A stretch of 64,000 nucleotides of DNA from Fratercula arctica. Its lineage: Eukaryota > Chordata > Aves > Charadriiformes > Alcidae. Of the stretch, positions 35,516-47,297 are shown in pieces. Location of the stretch: contig CANTUZ010000025.1 in assembly GCA_947846985.1 (NCBI GenBank), forward strand, positions 16,180,100 to 16,244,099. The letters are read 5' to 3'. Made by a program: the position numbers and the translations under genes. The notes under the pieces are model-generated. The model was not told the origin of the DNA. It made no database searches and was given only the letters and a program-made list of their open reading frames with translations. Within the stretch, counting starts at the first letter, position 1. The number at the start of each line of letters is the position of its first letter.

Positions 35516-37884
35516 GCGTGCCAGGGCAGGCAGAAAGACAAGCTCCTCTCATCCTCCCTGTGGAAGCAGAAGTGATCAGTGTGATTCCAGCCCTCTGCAT
35601 GGGGTCTCAAAGCTAGTTGCCCAGTGCCCCATCCATGCTAAGTCATGATTGCCATGATAGGACAATATTGCCTTGAAAACCCCATAATTCACAGCTCTTC
35701 CTGTATTAAGGACTTAAAAGAGCAGCACAGAAGCATCCAGCTCATAGACCAATAAAAGACATTGCACAGAAAAGCAGTGAAAATCCTATACATTCCCCTT
35801 CTATGTCTTCATTTCAGTGACTGATCATTAGCAAAGGGTTATTTACCACCTCAGATAGATACTCTGCTGCTGAAGTTTTATTTAAAGCTAAAGATGGAGA
35901 GACGTTTTGGTGGGACTAACCTGGAGCACTGACTGGCATGAAACTGAGTGATACAAAGCGAGTGTGAGACAAACTGAGTGAGACAAAAGTGAAGCAGAAG
36001 AATGAAAAAAAAAAGGTCAACAGTAAGACTTTTTTTTCAGCTGTGCTCATAGTGGCAAAACATTAAAAGAATGCATTGTCCAGGCAACCTGCTTCTCCAG
36101 AATGCCAGGGGAAATAACATAGGCCAAAGCTCGAATACAAAAAAAAAGATGTTCAGGTCCTCCTTCACAGCTTCTTGAACATGTGCTGATATGTGGTTTA
36201 CTGCAGGAGTTGTGAGATGCTTGTTTTTGCAGATGGCTGGAATAGGTGATATTTTTTCCCAGAGGAAATGTCTTTTTTCTTTATAGGTTACCAACTAGAA
36301 AACTTTGCTTTTTCCTTTGTCTGTGCTCTGATAAGAGAAAAAACCCAAACCACCTCATTTTAAAGTAAGAAGATGTTATCAGCCAAAAATAAAACAAACA
36401 AGCAAAATTCCAAATGCTCATAAACAAAAAGATGTGAGTGGAAAATTTCTGGATGTCTCTTGTCATTTCAGATCACTTCAATGCAAAGTCAAATGAAAAT
36501 GTATTTTTTACTGAATTTTGGATTGCTTATCCCTCTCAGATAGGCTTGTATTAACTCCAATGAGAGGCTATTCTGCAGTTGCATTGATCTCACTGTTGCC
36601 TATTAAGCTGTTCATCTTCAGATTTGGACTAAATATCCTTTATCAGGATCTAATCCTATTTCTTGTAGTTATGCCTCCTACAATCATCCTAACCAGTTCC
36701 TCTTTGTCCTGCACAGACTATTGTCATTTCCCTCCTTTAGTCATCACTTAGATCATTTAAGACTTGCTTACATCATGGAAATTTGCACTAGTATAATTAC
36801 ATCAAAACAGTACTCTAGCACAAGCTTTAATATGAGTGAATAAAGTGAGATCAAAATCAGCACAGCTTCATTTGGGAAAGTCTGTTTAGGTACTGAAAAA
36901 ACATCAGCTCAGAAAATATTTTTCTTTTCTTTGGATTACTTTTGCTTTTAATTTCCACTGACAGCTGTGGCTAAATTAAGCCTCCCTCACTGTGTTTGCA
37001 ACCCAGACTTTGTGTTGTTGTCCTCATACATCAGAGAATGGAAGTGAACGTTACTGGGGGAGGCTGAAACAGAACTACTGAACATATTTGCAAAACTAAC
37101 AAAGAAACCCTTTTCTTTTCTGGCTGATCATCTTTAACCTGTCTGCCCACTTAAATTACTAATAACTTTATTATGGTAAAATTCTCATGTCCATTCTATA
37201 AACCACAGTTTTGATATCAGAGCATGCAAAATCCCATTTTCTAATTATTGTAGTTATTCTAAGATTGGCACACAATATAATGCACTGATGGAAAATGACA
37301 ATAATTAGTTACTGCATTTACTCCAAAATTACAATCAGTAATTACTGCTCTGAGACTAAATTCCATTCAGCAATATTTGGAACTTGTTCTTCCTCAAAGC
37401 AGAACAGCTTTTCAGGAGTATTGCTGTGTTTGCATCTAATGAGTCCACGTAGGTCACTAACGGATCCGCACTATTTGTCATGGGAGTGATAGAGCAGCAC
37501 AATGCCATGCCATAAGTTTCCTTCAGTTCAGAGCATGAATTCTTCATTAAAACGCATGTCCCCATTTTTTTAAAAAATGTTAGATAATGCAATAATTTCA
37601 GAATTAAGTAATAGATATGAAAGCATCTTCCCATTTCTCATCCCACTGTGATGCAGTTGGTCCTGATGCTCTAAAGTAAACTTTTGGAGGCTTGTGAGAA
37701 CTTTCCGCAATGACTCAGACAGCAAAGAGCCTGATGAGTTGTCCCTACGGTCAAAATACCAGGAGCTTGGTATGATTGTGCCACCTTCAAAGGCTTCAAA
37801 CAGCAAAACCCCCCAAAGCCCCAGAGTTGACTGGAGGGTGTTATATTCAGCCACCAACAAGATTACTGTGGGATCTCATAGGGA
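35516..37884 (+). other. Interval without recognised features
   Basis: Mostly AT-rich sequence between the solo LTR and the ERVL-type provirus. No ORF has family motifs. The stretch 36840-37340 contains TAATTA-type motifs but nothing that can be named. Confidence 0.5.
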
Positions 37885-37889
37885 CCATG

Positions 37890-38249
37890 TGCTGTGGTTT
37901 GGCCTCAGATGACAACAAAGAACCACGTGCCACTCGCTCGAACTCCCCCAACACGGGGAAGAATCAGAAGAAAAAGGCAAAACTCTTGGGTTGAAACAAA
38001 GGCAGTTTAACAGAACAGCAAAGGGAACAAGAAAAACAACAACAATAACACAGATAGAGGAATATACAAACACAATTAAGGAACTGCTGCTCACCAACTG
38101 GACCCAGGACGCCCCAGCCTGCTCCAAGCGGCGACTTCCTGCCCCCTCCCCCGGCAGCCCAGGGTGGGCATGGCTCACATGGGATGGAATACTTGTGTCC
38201 CTGCCAAAGCCTGGGGAGAATTAACCCTGTCCCTGACGGAACCAGGACA
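37890..38249 (-). repeat. 3' LTR of the ERVL-type provirus
   Basis: The LTR is 360 bp, colinear with the solo LTR at 34979-35336. On the - strand it is preceded by a purine-rich AATAAGGGGCG stretch that could be the polypurine tract. Its outer end borders CCATG of the target duplication; its inner end borders TTATA, which is internal sequence. Confidence 0.92.
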
Positions 38250-38772
38250 TTATACGCCCCTTATTCCATACCATCTATGCCATTCCCAGATCTTACAGGT
38301 TCCAATGAATTGCCACCACTTTCCTTTGTCTTATATAATATATATACACACACATGTATATTCATGCAGATATAATGCCCTTAGTTTATGGGCCATCCCT
38401 CCAAAGTGTCCGTTGACTTCATTTAATCCATGGCTTTGGGCTCCATCTGTTAGAACAGTCTCTCAGGGCAGGTGAGATGCTGTGTGGTGCTGGACTGTTG
38501 CATGCTGTATTTTCAGAGCTTGTGACTAGTGTACCCGGCATGGCTCATGCACACAGTCCATGGGCTGAAGATGTAGATCTTGAGGAAGTTGCTGGGCGCC
38601 AGCTGCTGAGGTCAGTTCTGATCTCATCACCGCTGTGCTTTAATCAGTTTTTCATCAAAGTCCATCTGTCTTTAATTTGGGTGATTCTTACTGTAGTACA
38701 ACTGATAGCAATTACAGTAATGAGGACATACAGTGACAGGGTTACTTAGCAATTAACATCATACCATTTGAT

Positions 38773-39706
38773 TCATTGGCTATTCTCGCCCAAAATCAGA
38801 TGCCCATGAGGTACACATTGGACTTCCCCATCCTTCTGCATCACCCACCAAGTGCACCCAGGTCCTTGGGCAAAAGCAATCCCATGGATGGGTTTGCCTT
38901 TGCCTGGGGCAGGACTAACCCAGACTGTCTTCCCTAACATATTCTTCAGGTGCACTACGGGGACTTTATCCCCTTCCACAGTACGTGGAAGTTTTGATTG
39001 GGCAGGGCCAGCCCGATTGGTAGATCCCCTGGTGTTAACTGGCCAGGTAGCCTTTGCTAAATGTGCATCCCAATGTTTTAAGGTCCCACCACCCATTGCT
39101 CTCAGTGTAGTTTTCTAACAGTCCATTGTATCGTTCCATCTTCCCGGAGACTGGTGCGTGATAGGGGATGTGATATACCGACTCAATACCATGCTCTTTG
39201 GCCCAGGTGTCTATGAGGCTGTTTCGGAAATGAGTCCCATTGTCCGACTCAATTCTCTCTGGGGTACCATGTCGCCACAGGACTTGCTTTTCAAGGCCCA
39301 GGATAGTGTTCTGGGCAGTGGCATGGGGCACAGGGTATGTTTCCAGCCATCCAGTGGTTGCTTCCACCATCGTGAGCACATAGCGCTTGCCTTGACGGGT
39401 TCGTGGCAGTGTGATATAATCAATCTGCCAGGCCTCCCCATATTTATATTTCAACCATCGTCCTCCATACCAAAGAGGCTTCAAACACTTGGCTTGCTTG
39501 ATTGCAGCGCATGTCTCACATTCATGGATGACCTGTGCAATCGTGTCCATGGTCAAGTCCACCCCTCGGTCACGAGCCCATCTATATGTCGCATCTCTTC
39601 CTTGATGGCCTGAGGTCTCATGGGCCCACCAAGCTATGAATAGTTCACCCTTATGTTGCCAGTCCAGATCCACCTGAGGCACTTCAATCCTGGCAGCCCA
39701 ATCCAC
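38773..39706 (-). pseudogene. ERVL-type integrase, broken near its C-terminus
   Basis: The frame contains a zinc-binding HHCC domain (AHETSGHQG ... CETCAAIK), then the catalytic core with QIDYI, ESDNGTHF and GKMERYNG, giving all three acidic residues of the DDE triad. It is continuous from RNase H except for a stop between the two at about 39707. A frameshift near 39040-39110 separates the core from the C-terminal part (GGGTLKHWDAHLAKATW to HGHLILGENSQ), which is read in another frame. In an active virus this enzyme inserts the cDNA into host DNA. No env frame follows. Confidence 0.9.
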
Positions 39707-40258
39707 CTACTGGTTGTTCTGATGTTCCTCTGCGGCCCGATTCTTGAGTATATGGGCATCTACATGGTGTACTTTCACAACCAGATTCTCTATCCGGGCA
39801 GCAAGATCTTGCCATAGTTCAGCAGCCCAGATGGGTTTGCCTCTGCGCTGCCAGTTGCCCTGCTTCCACTGCTGTAACCATCCCCACAGAGCATTTGCCA
39901 CCATCCATGAGTCAGTGTAGAGATAAAGGACTGGCCATTTTTCTCGCTCGGTGATGTCCAAAGCCAGCTGAATGGCTTTCACCTCTGCACACTGGCTCGA
40001 TTCACCTTGCCCTTCACTGGCTTCTGCAACTTGTCGTGTAGGACTCCACACAGCAGCCTTCCACTTTCGATGCTTTCCCACAATCCGGCAGGACCCATCA
40101 GTGAACAGGGCATATTGCTTCTCATTTTCTGGCAGTTTATTATATGGTGGGGCCTCTTCCGCACGCGTCACCTCCTCCTCTGGTGACATTCCAAAATCCT
40201 TGCCTTCTGGCCAGTCCATGATCACTTCCAGAATTCCTGGGCGACTGGGGTTTCCCAT
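39707..40258 (-). pseudogene. ERVL-type RNase H domain
   Basis: An open stretch of 183 codons carries FTDGSC, CAEVKAIQLAL, YTDSW and HHVDAH, which supply the D-E-D-D/H metal site of retroviral RNase H. It removes the RNA strand of RNA-DNA hybrids during reverse transcription. It ends at an in-frame stop (NNQ*) right before the integrase frame; in a functional pol the two would be continuous. Confidence 0.88.
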
Positions 40259-40359
40259 TCGAGTTCACTGTGTGATCAGTGCAATCCACTTACTCCATGT
40301 AGCATCAAGTTGCATGATGTGTGGGTGCGGACTCTTTCCTTGAACATCTAGCCCAGCAC

Positions 40360-41340
40360 TCACAGTCGAGGTGCTAAGAGGGGCTGTGCTTCTGTACCAA
40401 CCACCTCCAAAGCAGCTCGAACCCCTTCATATGCTGCCAATATCTCCTTTTCTGTTGGAGTGTAGCGGGCTTCGGATCCTCTGTATCCCCGACTCCAAAA
40501 CCCTAGGGGTCGACCTCGGGTCTCCCCTGGTGCTTTCTGCCAGAGGCTCCAGGTAGGGCCATTCTCCCTGGCTGCGGTGTAGAGCACGTTTTTAACATCT
40601 TGTCCTGCCCGGACTGGCCCCAGGGCCACTGCATGGACTATTTCCTGTTTGATTTGTTCAAAAGCTTGTCGTTGCTCAGGACCCCATTTAAAATCGTTCT
40701 TCTTCCGGGTTACTTGATACAGAGGGCTTACAATCAGACTGTAATCTGGGATATGCATCCTCCAAAAACCCACAATGCCTAAGAAAGCTTGTGTTTCCTT
40801 TTTGCTAGTTGGTGGAGACATAGCTGCTATTTTGTTGATCACATCCATTGGGATCTGACGGCGTCCATCTTGCCATTATAAGAACTACATCTCCTGTGCA
40901 GGTCCCTTGACCTTACTTCGTTTTATGGCAAAACCAGCTTTCAGAAGGATTCGGACTATTTTATCCCCTTTCTCAAAAACTTCTTCTGCTGTGTTTCCCC
41001 ATACGATGATGTCATCAATGTACTGCAGATGTTCTGGAGCTTCACCCTGTTCCAGTGCAGTCTGGATCAGTCCATGGGAAATGGTGGGGCTGTGTTTCCA
41101 CCCCTGGGGCAGTCGATTCCAGGTGTACTGGATGCCCCTCCAAGTGAAAGCAAACTGTGGCCTGCACTCTTCTGCCAAAGGGATTGAGAAGAATGCAATC
41201 GCTATATCAATCGTGGCATACCACTTGGCTGCCTTGGACTCCAGTTCCTACTGGAGTTCTAGCGTGTCCGGCACAGCAGCGCTCAGCGGTGGCATGATTT
41301 CATTCAGGCCACGATAGTCTACAGTTAGCCTCCACTCTCA
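40360..41340 (-). pseudogene. ERVL-type reverse transcriptase, several stops
   Basis: Fingers and palm are recognisable (RLPQGWKHSP, then QYIDDIIVWGN with the YIDD active site at about 41010-41040), followed by connection/thumb sequence (SKKETQAFLGIVGFWR, YTPTEKEILAAYEGV). The frame is interrupted upstream of MAEECRPQF, between KGPAQEM and MDVINKI (about 40850-40885), and after about 40360. The catalytic motif is intact but the protein cannot be made in one piece. Confidence 0.88.
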
Positions 41341-41892
41341 GCGAGTCTTGCTGATCACTCCTTGAACCTCTAGTTGATGAATCAGCTTATGGATGGGAAC
41401 CAGAGAGTCTCGGTTAGTGCGATATTGCCGCCGATGCACTGTTGTGGTAGCAATTGGCAACTGCTGTTCTTCGACCCTCAACAACCCCACAACAGAAGAG
41501 TCCTCCGAGAGACCAGGCAAGGTAGACAACTGTTTAACTTCCTCCGTTTCCAAGGCAGCTATGCCAAAGGCCCACCGATACCCCTTTGGGTCCTTAAAAT
41601 ACCCTCTCCTGAGGTAATCTATACCAAGGATGCATGGAGCATCTGGGCCAGTCACAATGGGATGCTTTTGCCACTCATTCCCAGTTAGGCTCACTTAGGC
41701 CTCCAATACAGTCAACTCTTGGGATCCCCCTGTGACCCCAGAAATACAAATGGGTTCTGCCCCTCTATAGCTTGATGGTATTATGGTGCACTGTGCACCC
41801 GTGTCCACTAGAGCCTTATACTCCTGTGGGTCTGATGTGCCAGGCCATCGAGTCCACACTGTCCAATAAACCCGGTTGTCCCTTTCCTCCAC
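41338..41892 (-). pseudogene. ERVL-type aspartic protease with in-frame stop
   Basis: The retropepsin active site reads LVDTGAQCTIIP, and the C-terminal flap region reads CILGIDYLRRGYF. A TAA at 41695-41697 lies between the two halves in the same frame. The following residues (VISKTR) lead into RT. The protease normally cuts the Gag-Pol precursor; this copy is inactive because of the stop. Confidence 0.88.
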
Positions 41893-41909
41893 CTGGCTGG
41901 AGGCAGGGC

Positions 41910-42221
41910 CCCTCTAATACTGGTCATGGTATCCGGTACTCACTTCTTGCAGAAAGGAGTTGGAGGTTCCTTCAAGAGGATCAGAAGCAAGATCAGGCCT
42001 TCTGCTCTGTCTGGGGAACCGCCCACTGGAAACTGGGGCGGCACTTTTCCTGGAGGGATCCCCTTTTGTGGTTGTCCTTCCTTGCAACTCCTGTACCCGT
42101 GCCCGCAGGATCCAAGTAGGTTGTCCATCCCACTTCCTCATGTCCTCTCCGTGGTCTCGCAGGTAGAACCACAGGGTGCCTCGTGGTGTGTACCCTCTGT
42201 AGTCTCCTGCTTCTACAGGAA
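41910..42221 (-). pseudogene. C-terminal remnant of ERVL-type gag
   Basis: An open stretch reads GTLWFYLRDHGEDMRKW and ARVQELQGR, followed by a basic/Ser-rich tail (SRKSAAPVSSGRFPRQSRR), upstream of the protease. Its position and composition fit the end of Gag. The N-terminal part, including matrix and most of capsid, was lost in the deletion that removed the 5' LTR. No CCHC zinc knuckle is visible. Confidence 0.65.
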
Positions 42222-42255
42222 GAGAATTAACCCTGTCCCCCATGGAACCAGGACA
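42222..42255 (-). repeat. 5' LTR remnant (about 34 bp)
   Basis: On the - strand this reads TGTCCTGGTTCC ... GACAGGGTTAATTCTC, matching the first 34 positions of the 3' LTR with a few changes. Beyond it the sequence jumps into gag. It borders the CCATG target duplication at 42256-42260. Confidence 0.9.
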
Positions 42256-44813
42256 CCATGTCATGCAAAGTAGCTGAGTTGGTCAGATTTAGAGCCTTTC
42301 TCAGCTAACCAGTGTGAGCTTTGATTGCTTCAGTTAATGGGCAGCTGCAGTAGCCTTTGAAGGAAGTTTTTTATTAGGTTCATCCAGCACAGAGATTTGC
42401 TGGGCCAGTGCATGAGGGAGTGCAACTTGAAGAAAAACTGGGAAATGTAAGAGAAGGAAAGGGTAGATGTTTTAAGCAGCCATGATTCGAAATGAGAGCC
42501 AAAGAGATGGAAAAACACCAGACACTCATAGCCAAAATGTTTGTTCCAGCAGCAACAAACACTGACAGAATGCAATGCTCTGCTAAATAAAATAGCTACA
42601 AAGAGAATGAGAGAGGGGAAAGACCACAATGAAAGAGGCTTATGAAAATCTAAGATGAGGTTTAAAAACAAGTGTGGTCATTTTCCTACAGGACCTTGAA
42701 ATAAGTGACAAAGTCAGAAAAATCTTTTGATACTGGGGCACTGGGGAGAGCAGTACCCACTAATGAGTGGACAGAAAAGCATCATGTTATCAATTTGCAA
42801 ATTCAAGTACTTGGGGAGAGAGCAAAGGGCAAGTTTTTTGAAGCTCAGTGTATGAGACCATAAAGGTCTAGGACTTCAGGCAAGAGATGTTCTTCTTAGA
42901 TGGCCCTATGTTTCCTATGCTTGAAGACTGATAGATCTGTCTTTGGTGTGTTTGTCAAAAGAAAACATCAGCATTATGAACATGCTTTTTTGTCCAGATA
43001 AAGATGATATGGACAGTATAGGCCAAAGGCAGGGCAGAGCCCTCTGGCCCTAGGGAAAAGTGAATTAGCAGAGAAGGTTAATGTGGGAAACTGGAAACTC
43101 CCAGTAAATTCAAAATTACAAGTCAGCTGCAACACATGGTTCACAGGACTCAGGTCACTTGTGTGACATTGATCAGTAGGCTGAAAATGATCTAATCTTT
43201 TTGCCACCGACCTTCGAGAGCTACTGCAGAACCATGAATTGAAGCTATATGGGGTAGTGTTTGGCTCTTACACTGTAGGTATAAAGAAAAGTGAGGATAA
43301 AAAACTCCATGAAATTTACTCTGCAGGGGATCTGCTACAGGAGTTGTCAAAAATCTTAATAAGGGGTTGCAGAGTGCTCCATCAGTGTGAGCACCTTAAA
43401 TTGATGTCCTTATGTTTTGGAAGGCATATACAATTAGCTGCACTAGAACACTGTTTCTCATTCCCACTGTTATACTCAGTGATATATCAAATGCAATAAT
43501 TGCATATTTGAATAATTCATGGGTATGGTAACTTTGGCCAGCATTGTAGTTTAAGCTGGATTGGCCAATGATGAGATGACAGATGCTCTTCCCCCACCTC
43601 TCGCTCCAAGGAGAGGAGGAGGAGGGATAAATAGATTTATGAGTTTAGAAGGAACTACTTTAATGAAATATTAATAATAAAATAAAAAGAAAATAATGAC
43701 ATTTCTGCCTGGAAAGGTACTAACCACAACCATGATCAGGCGAAGTTCTCAGGCAGCGTCAATCGCCAGCTCCTCTGAAGTCAGTGAAGAAACACTGATT
43801 TATGGCAACCAAGGATTCAAGCCCACTATTACTTATTTAACTCTAAACGTCCTCCTAGCAGAGATGTTTCAGTTATTTGCAATTCCAGAAGAAAACACAA
43901 TGTCACCACTTTGGCCGCTCTGGTCTTTTTAGAGCAGAGAGACTCGGGAATGAACATGCCTTTCACCAAACACATCCCTGTGGCTTATTTTAAAAAACCC
44001 TTTATACAACAATGATGTACAAACAGAAAAATTCTCTTGCATCCCTGGAAAGCTGCAGTTGCACACCCAAGTGATCCTCTTTAGAAAGCAGATTTCTCCC
44101 ATTATTGAGAGAGATATTCTCCCTCTCTTCCTCTTCAGATGTCCCCTTTTTACTGTGTAGGACAGATCCAGCAGCTGGCCTGTCTGAAGCACCTGTTCTA
44201 TGCAGAGCAGGGTAACTCTTTAAAATCCTCACAGAAACAAGATGCCTACCTTTGAGATTTCTAGCTATATGAGGCCCAGTCCTTGAAGCGAACAGACATC
44301 TTTTGTTGATTTGGATGTGCTGTGGACAAGGGCCCTGGTTGTCACGGCACAGTGATGTAATACAGTATCTGTCTTAAAAAGCAGGTTGTTCCAAAAGAAA
44401 ATGGGTTTTCATTACCTTGATTTCTAAGGATTTGGAAATGATTGGGCCATGAAATCCACAGGCTGTGCAGTCAGCTACAAATTTGTCTTTGCTGGATAAG
44501 ATTCTCTTTTTTTCTCTGCTCTTGAAGCATCTCTACTCATCAGTAGAAGTTGCATCCCATCTCCTGTGACATACGACAAGTAAATGCTTGCCATACTCTT
44601 TATTTTCCTCTGTGCATTCTCCTTGCATGGCAGACATTGCTCCACCATGGCAGACTGGTCACTGGGAAAGGGAGCCAGGCAGTCAGCCCAAAAACTGCTT
44701 TAGGAAACTGGGGTCTTACATGTCAATTCTTAAGAGATTTGGTGCTTTCAGAAGGGGGTGCATTTGAGGGTTTTCTGTCTTCTGCTCTTAGCTTATAAGG
44801 GCATTATTTGGTA
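42256..44813 (+). other. Interval without recognised features
   Basis: No ORF has family motifs and I recognise no repeats. A purine-rich GGAGAGGAGGAGGAGGG stretch lies near 43607-43625 next to AT-rich sequence to 43700. Confidence 0.5.
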
Positions 44814-45411
44814 CAGAATCACAGAATGGTAGGGTTGGAAAGGACCTCTGGAGATCATCTAGTCCAACCCCCCTGCCACAGCAGGGTCACCTTAGAGCAG
44901 GTTACACAGGAACGCGTCCAGGCAGGTTTTGAATGTCTCCAGGGACGGAGACTCTGGGCAGCCTGTTCCAGTGCTCTGCCACCCTCAGGGTAAAGAAGTT
45001 CCTCCTCATGTTGAGATGGAACTTCCTATGCTCAAGTTTGTGCCCATTGCCTCTTGTCCTGTTGCCGGGCACCACTGAAAAGAGCCTGGCCCCATCCTCC
45101 TGACATCCATCCTTTAAGTATTTATAAGCATTGATAAGATACCCCCTCAGTCGTCTTCTTTCCAGACTGAAGAGACCCAAATCCTTCATCCTTTCTTCAC
45201 AAGAGAGGTGTTCCAGTCCCCTAATCATCTTTGTAGCCCTCTGCTGCACCCTTTCCAGCAGTTCCCTGTCCTTCTTGAACCGGGGAGCCCAGAACTGGAC
45301 ACAGGACTCCAGATGCGGCCTCACCAAGGCAGAATAGAGGGAGTCGAGTGTAGGTCCCTCGACCTGCTGGCCACACTCTTCTTGATGCACCCCAGGATGC
45401 CATTGGCCTTG
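44814..45411 (-). repeat. 5'-truncated CR1 LINE (about 600 bp)
   Basis: The 3' terminus at 44814 reads AGAATCACAGAATGG..GGTTGG on +. The - strand frame covers the C-terminal ORF2 region (for example [20 protein letters not shown] and [15 protein letters not shown]). A small deletion removes the usual SPSLETF-preceding segment near 44955. The 5' end is cut at about 45411. It is more diverged from the two young copies than they are from each other. Confidence 0.92.
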
Positions 45412-45614
45412 TTAGAAAAAAATCCCATCAGGAATTCCTATATGTCTTTTTCCTGTTCCCCATAAAGATTACCGTAATGCCATTTAGAGAAAGGTGCACA
45501 AATCCTGATCAGGAGTAAAGGAATACCTCGCTCCTGGAGAAGCATTTCTAAACTTAAACCTGAATGTAGGAAGTAACTTCTCAGTAGATGGCTTTGTTGA
45601 GGAGCATGCTTTTT
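45412..45614 (+). other. Unique spacer between two opposed CR1 copies
   Basis: About 200 bp without CR1 similarity separate the truncated 5' ends of the two CR1 insertions. Nothing is recognised in it. Confidence 0.7.
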
Positions 45615-47297
45615 AGGAAGACCAGAGAAGTTGTGGGCCCACTGTTGAATGAGACAGGAGTCATGGTGACGGAGGATGCGGAGAAGGCAGAGTTACTGAA
45701 TGCCTTCTTTGCTTCGGTCTTTTCTGCTCGGCCCAGCCCTCAGGAGTCCCAGGCATTGAATAAAGTAACAGGGAAAGAAGACGACTTCCCTTGGGTTGAG
45801 GAGGAGCGAGTGAGGGATCAATTAGATCATTTAGATATTCACAAGTCCATGGGCCCCGATGGGATGCACCCGAGAGTGCTGAGGGAGCTGGCAGAAGTCA
45901 TTGCTGAGCCGCTCTCCATCATCTTTGAAAGGTCCTGGAGAACAGGCGAGGTGCCTGAGGACTGGAGGAAGGCCAATGTCACTCCAGTCTTCAAAAAAGG
46001 CAAGAAGGAGGAGCCGGGGAACTACAGGTCGGTCAGCCTCACCTCCATCCCTGGAAAGATGATGGAACAGCTCGTTCTGGGCGTCATCTCAAGGCACGTG
46101 GAGGAAAAGAAAGCTATCAGAAGTACTCAGCATGGATTCACCAAGGGGAAATCATGTCTGACTAATCTGATAGCCTTCTACGATGGCATGACTGGATGGA
46201 TAGATGAGGGGAGGGCGGTAGATGTGGTCTATCTTGACTTAAGCAAGGTGTTTGACACGGTCTCCCACAGCATCCTCATAGGGAAGCTTAGGAAGTGTGG
46301 GTTAGATGAATGGACAGTAAGGTGGATAGAAAACTGGTTGAAAGATAGAGCTCAGAGGGTTGTGATTAGGGGCACAGAATCTAGTTGGAGACCAGTGACG
46401 AGTGGTGTTCCCCAGGGGTCAGTACTGGGCCTAGTCCTCTTCAATATATTCATCAATGACTTGGATGAGGGGATAGAGTGCACCCTCAGCAAGTTTCCTG
46501 ATGACACAAAGCTGGGGGGGGCGGCTGACACACCGGAAGGCTGTGCTGCCATACAGAGAGACCTGGACAGGTTGGAGATCTGGGCAGAGAGAAACCTTAT
46601 GAAATTCAACAAGGGCAAGTGTAGGGTGCTGCACCTGGGGAGGAATAACCCCATGCACCAGTACAGGTTGGGGGCTGACCTGCTGGAGAGCAGCTCTGTG
46701 GAAAGAGATCTGGGAGTCCTGGTGGACAACAGGATGACCATGAGCCAGCAATGTGCCTTTGTGGCCAAGAAGGCCAATGGCATCCTGGGGTGCATCAAGA
46801 AGAGTGTGGCCAGCAGGTCAAGGGAGGTCATCCTCCCCCTCTACTCTGCATTGGTGAGGCCACACCTGGAGTCCTGTGTCCAGTTCTGGGCTCCCCGGTT
46901 CAAGAAGGACAGGGAACTGCTGGAAAGGGTGCAGCAGAGGGCTACAAAGATGATTAGGGGACTGGAACACCTCTCTTATGAGGAAAGGCTGAGGGATTTG
47001 GGTCTCTTCAGTCTGGAAAAAAGACGGCTGAGGGGGGATCTTATCAACACTTATAAATACTTAAAGGGTGGGCGTCAGGAGGATGGGACCAGGCTCTTTT
47101 CAGTAGTGCCCGGGGACAGGACAAGAGGCAATGGGCACAAACTTGAGCACAAGAAGTTCCACCTAAACATGAGGAAGAACTTCTTTACCCTGAGGGTGGC
47201 AGAGCACTGGAACAGGCTGCCCAGAGAGGTGGTGGAGTCTCCATCTCTGGAGACATTCAAAACCCGCCTGGACGTGTTCCTGTGTAACCTGCTCTAG
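45615..47297 (+). pseudogene. CR1 ORF2 fragment: uninterrupted reverse transcriptase, no endonuclease
   Basis: The frame is open for about 560 codons from the truncation point to the natural end FLCNLL. RT motifs are [48 protein letters not shown] and FPDD (46492-46503). The active-site motif is FADD in the other copy, so a Pro sits next to the catalytic Asp pair here; SKA to SKV and GPV to GLV are further changes. The G8 run at 46514-46521 keeps the frame that the sister copy has lost. Without 5' sequence it has no promoter and is not expected to be expressed as a protein. Confidence 0.93.

Larger units (their letters stand above)
37890..42255 (-). mobile_element. ERVL-type provirus with a nearly deleted 5' LTR, TSD CCATG
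   Basis: Reading the - strand, the element starts at 42255 with TGTCCTGGTTCC and ends at 37890. The five bases outside each end (42256-42260 and 37885-37889) are both CCATG, so both termini are original. The inside order is gag C-terminus, protease, RT, RNase H, integrase, then a short 3' region and a complete 360-bp 3' LTR. There is no env, as in ERVL/class III elements, whose pol it resembles. Only about 34 bp of the 5' LTR remain and the rest of the LTR, the primer site and most of gag are gone, so one internal deletion left the outer end in place. Several stops and a frameshift make it non-functional. Confidence 0.92.

Noticed and set aside
35052..35600. Open frame of 182 codons on -
   Set aside because: It runs across the solo LTR and the purine tract (a Leu/Pro-rich artefact of the tract) and has no protein-like features.
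37885..38254. The LTR at 37890 as a solo LTR
   Set aside because: CCATG on its left does not match TTATA on its right; CCATG is found instead at 42256, showing it is the 3' LTR of a provirus.
45412..45614. One twin-primed CR1 insertion explaining 44814-47384
   Set aside because: Both halves contain the CR1 3' end, whereas an inverted 5' part from twin priming would not.
46352..46831. Open frame of 159 codons on - inside the + strand CR1; same for 27896-28374 on + in the - strand CR1
   Set aside because: These are antisense shadows of CR1 ORF2; both CR1 copies show the same shadow because they share sequence.
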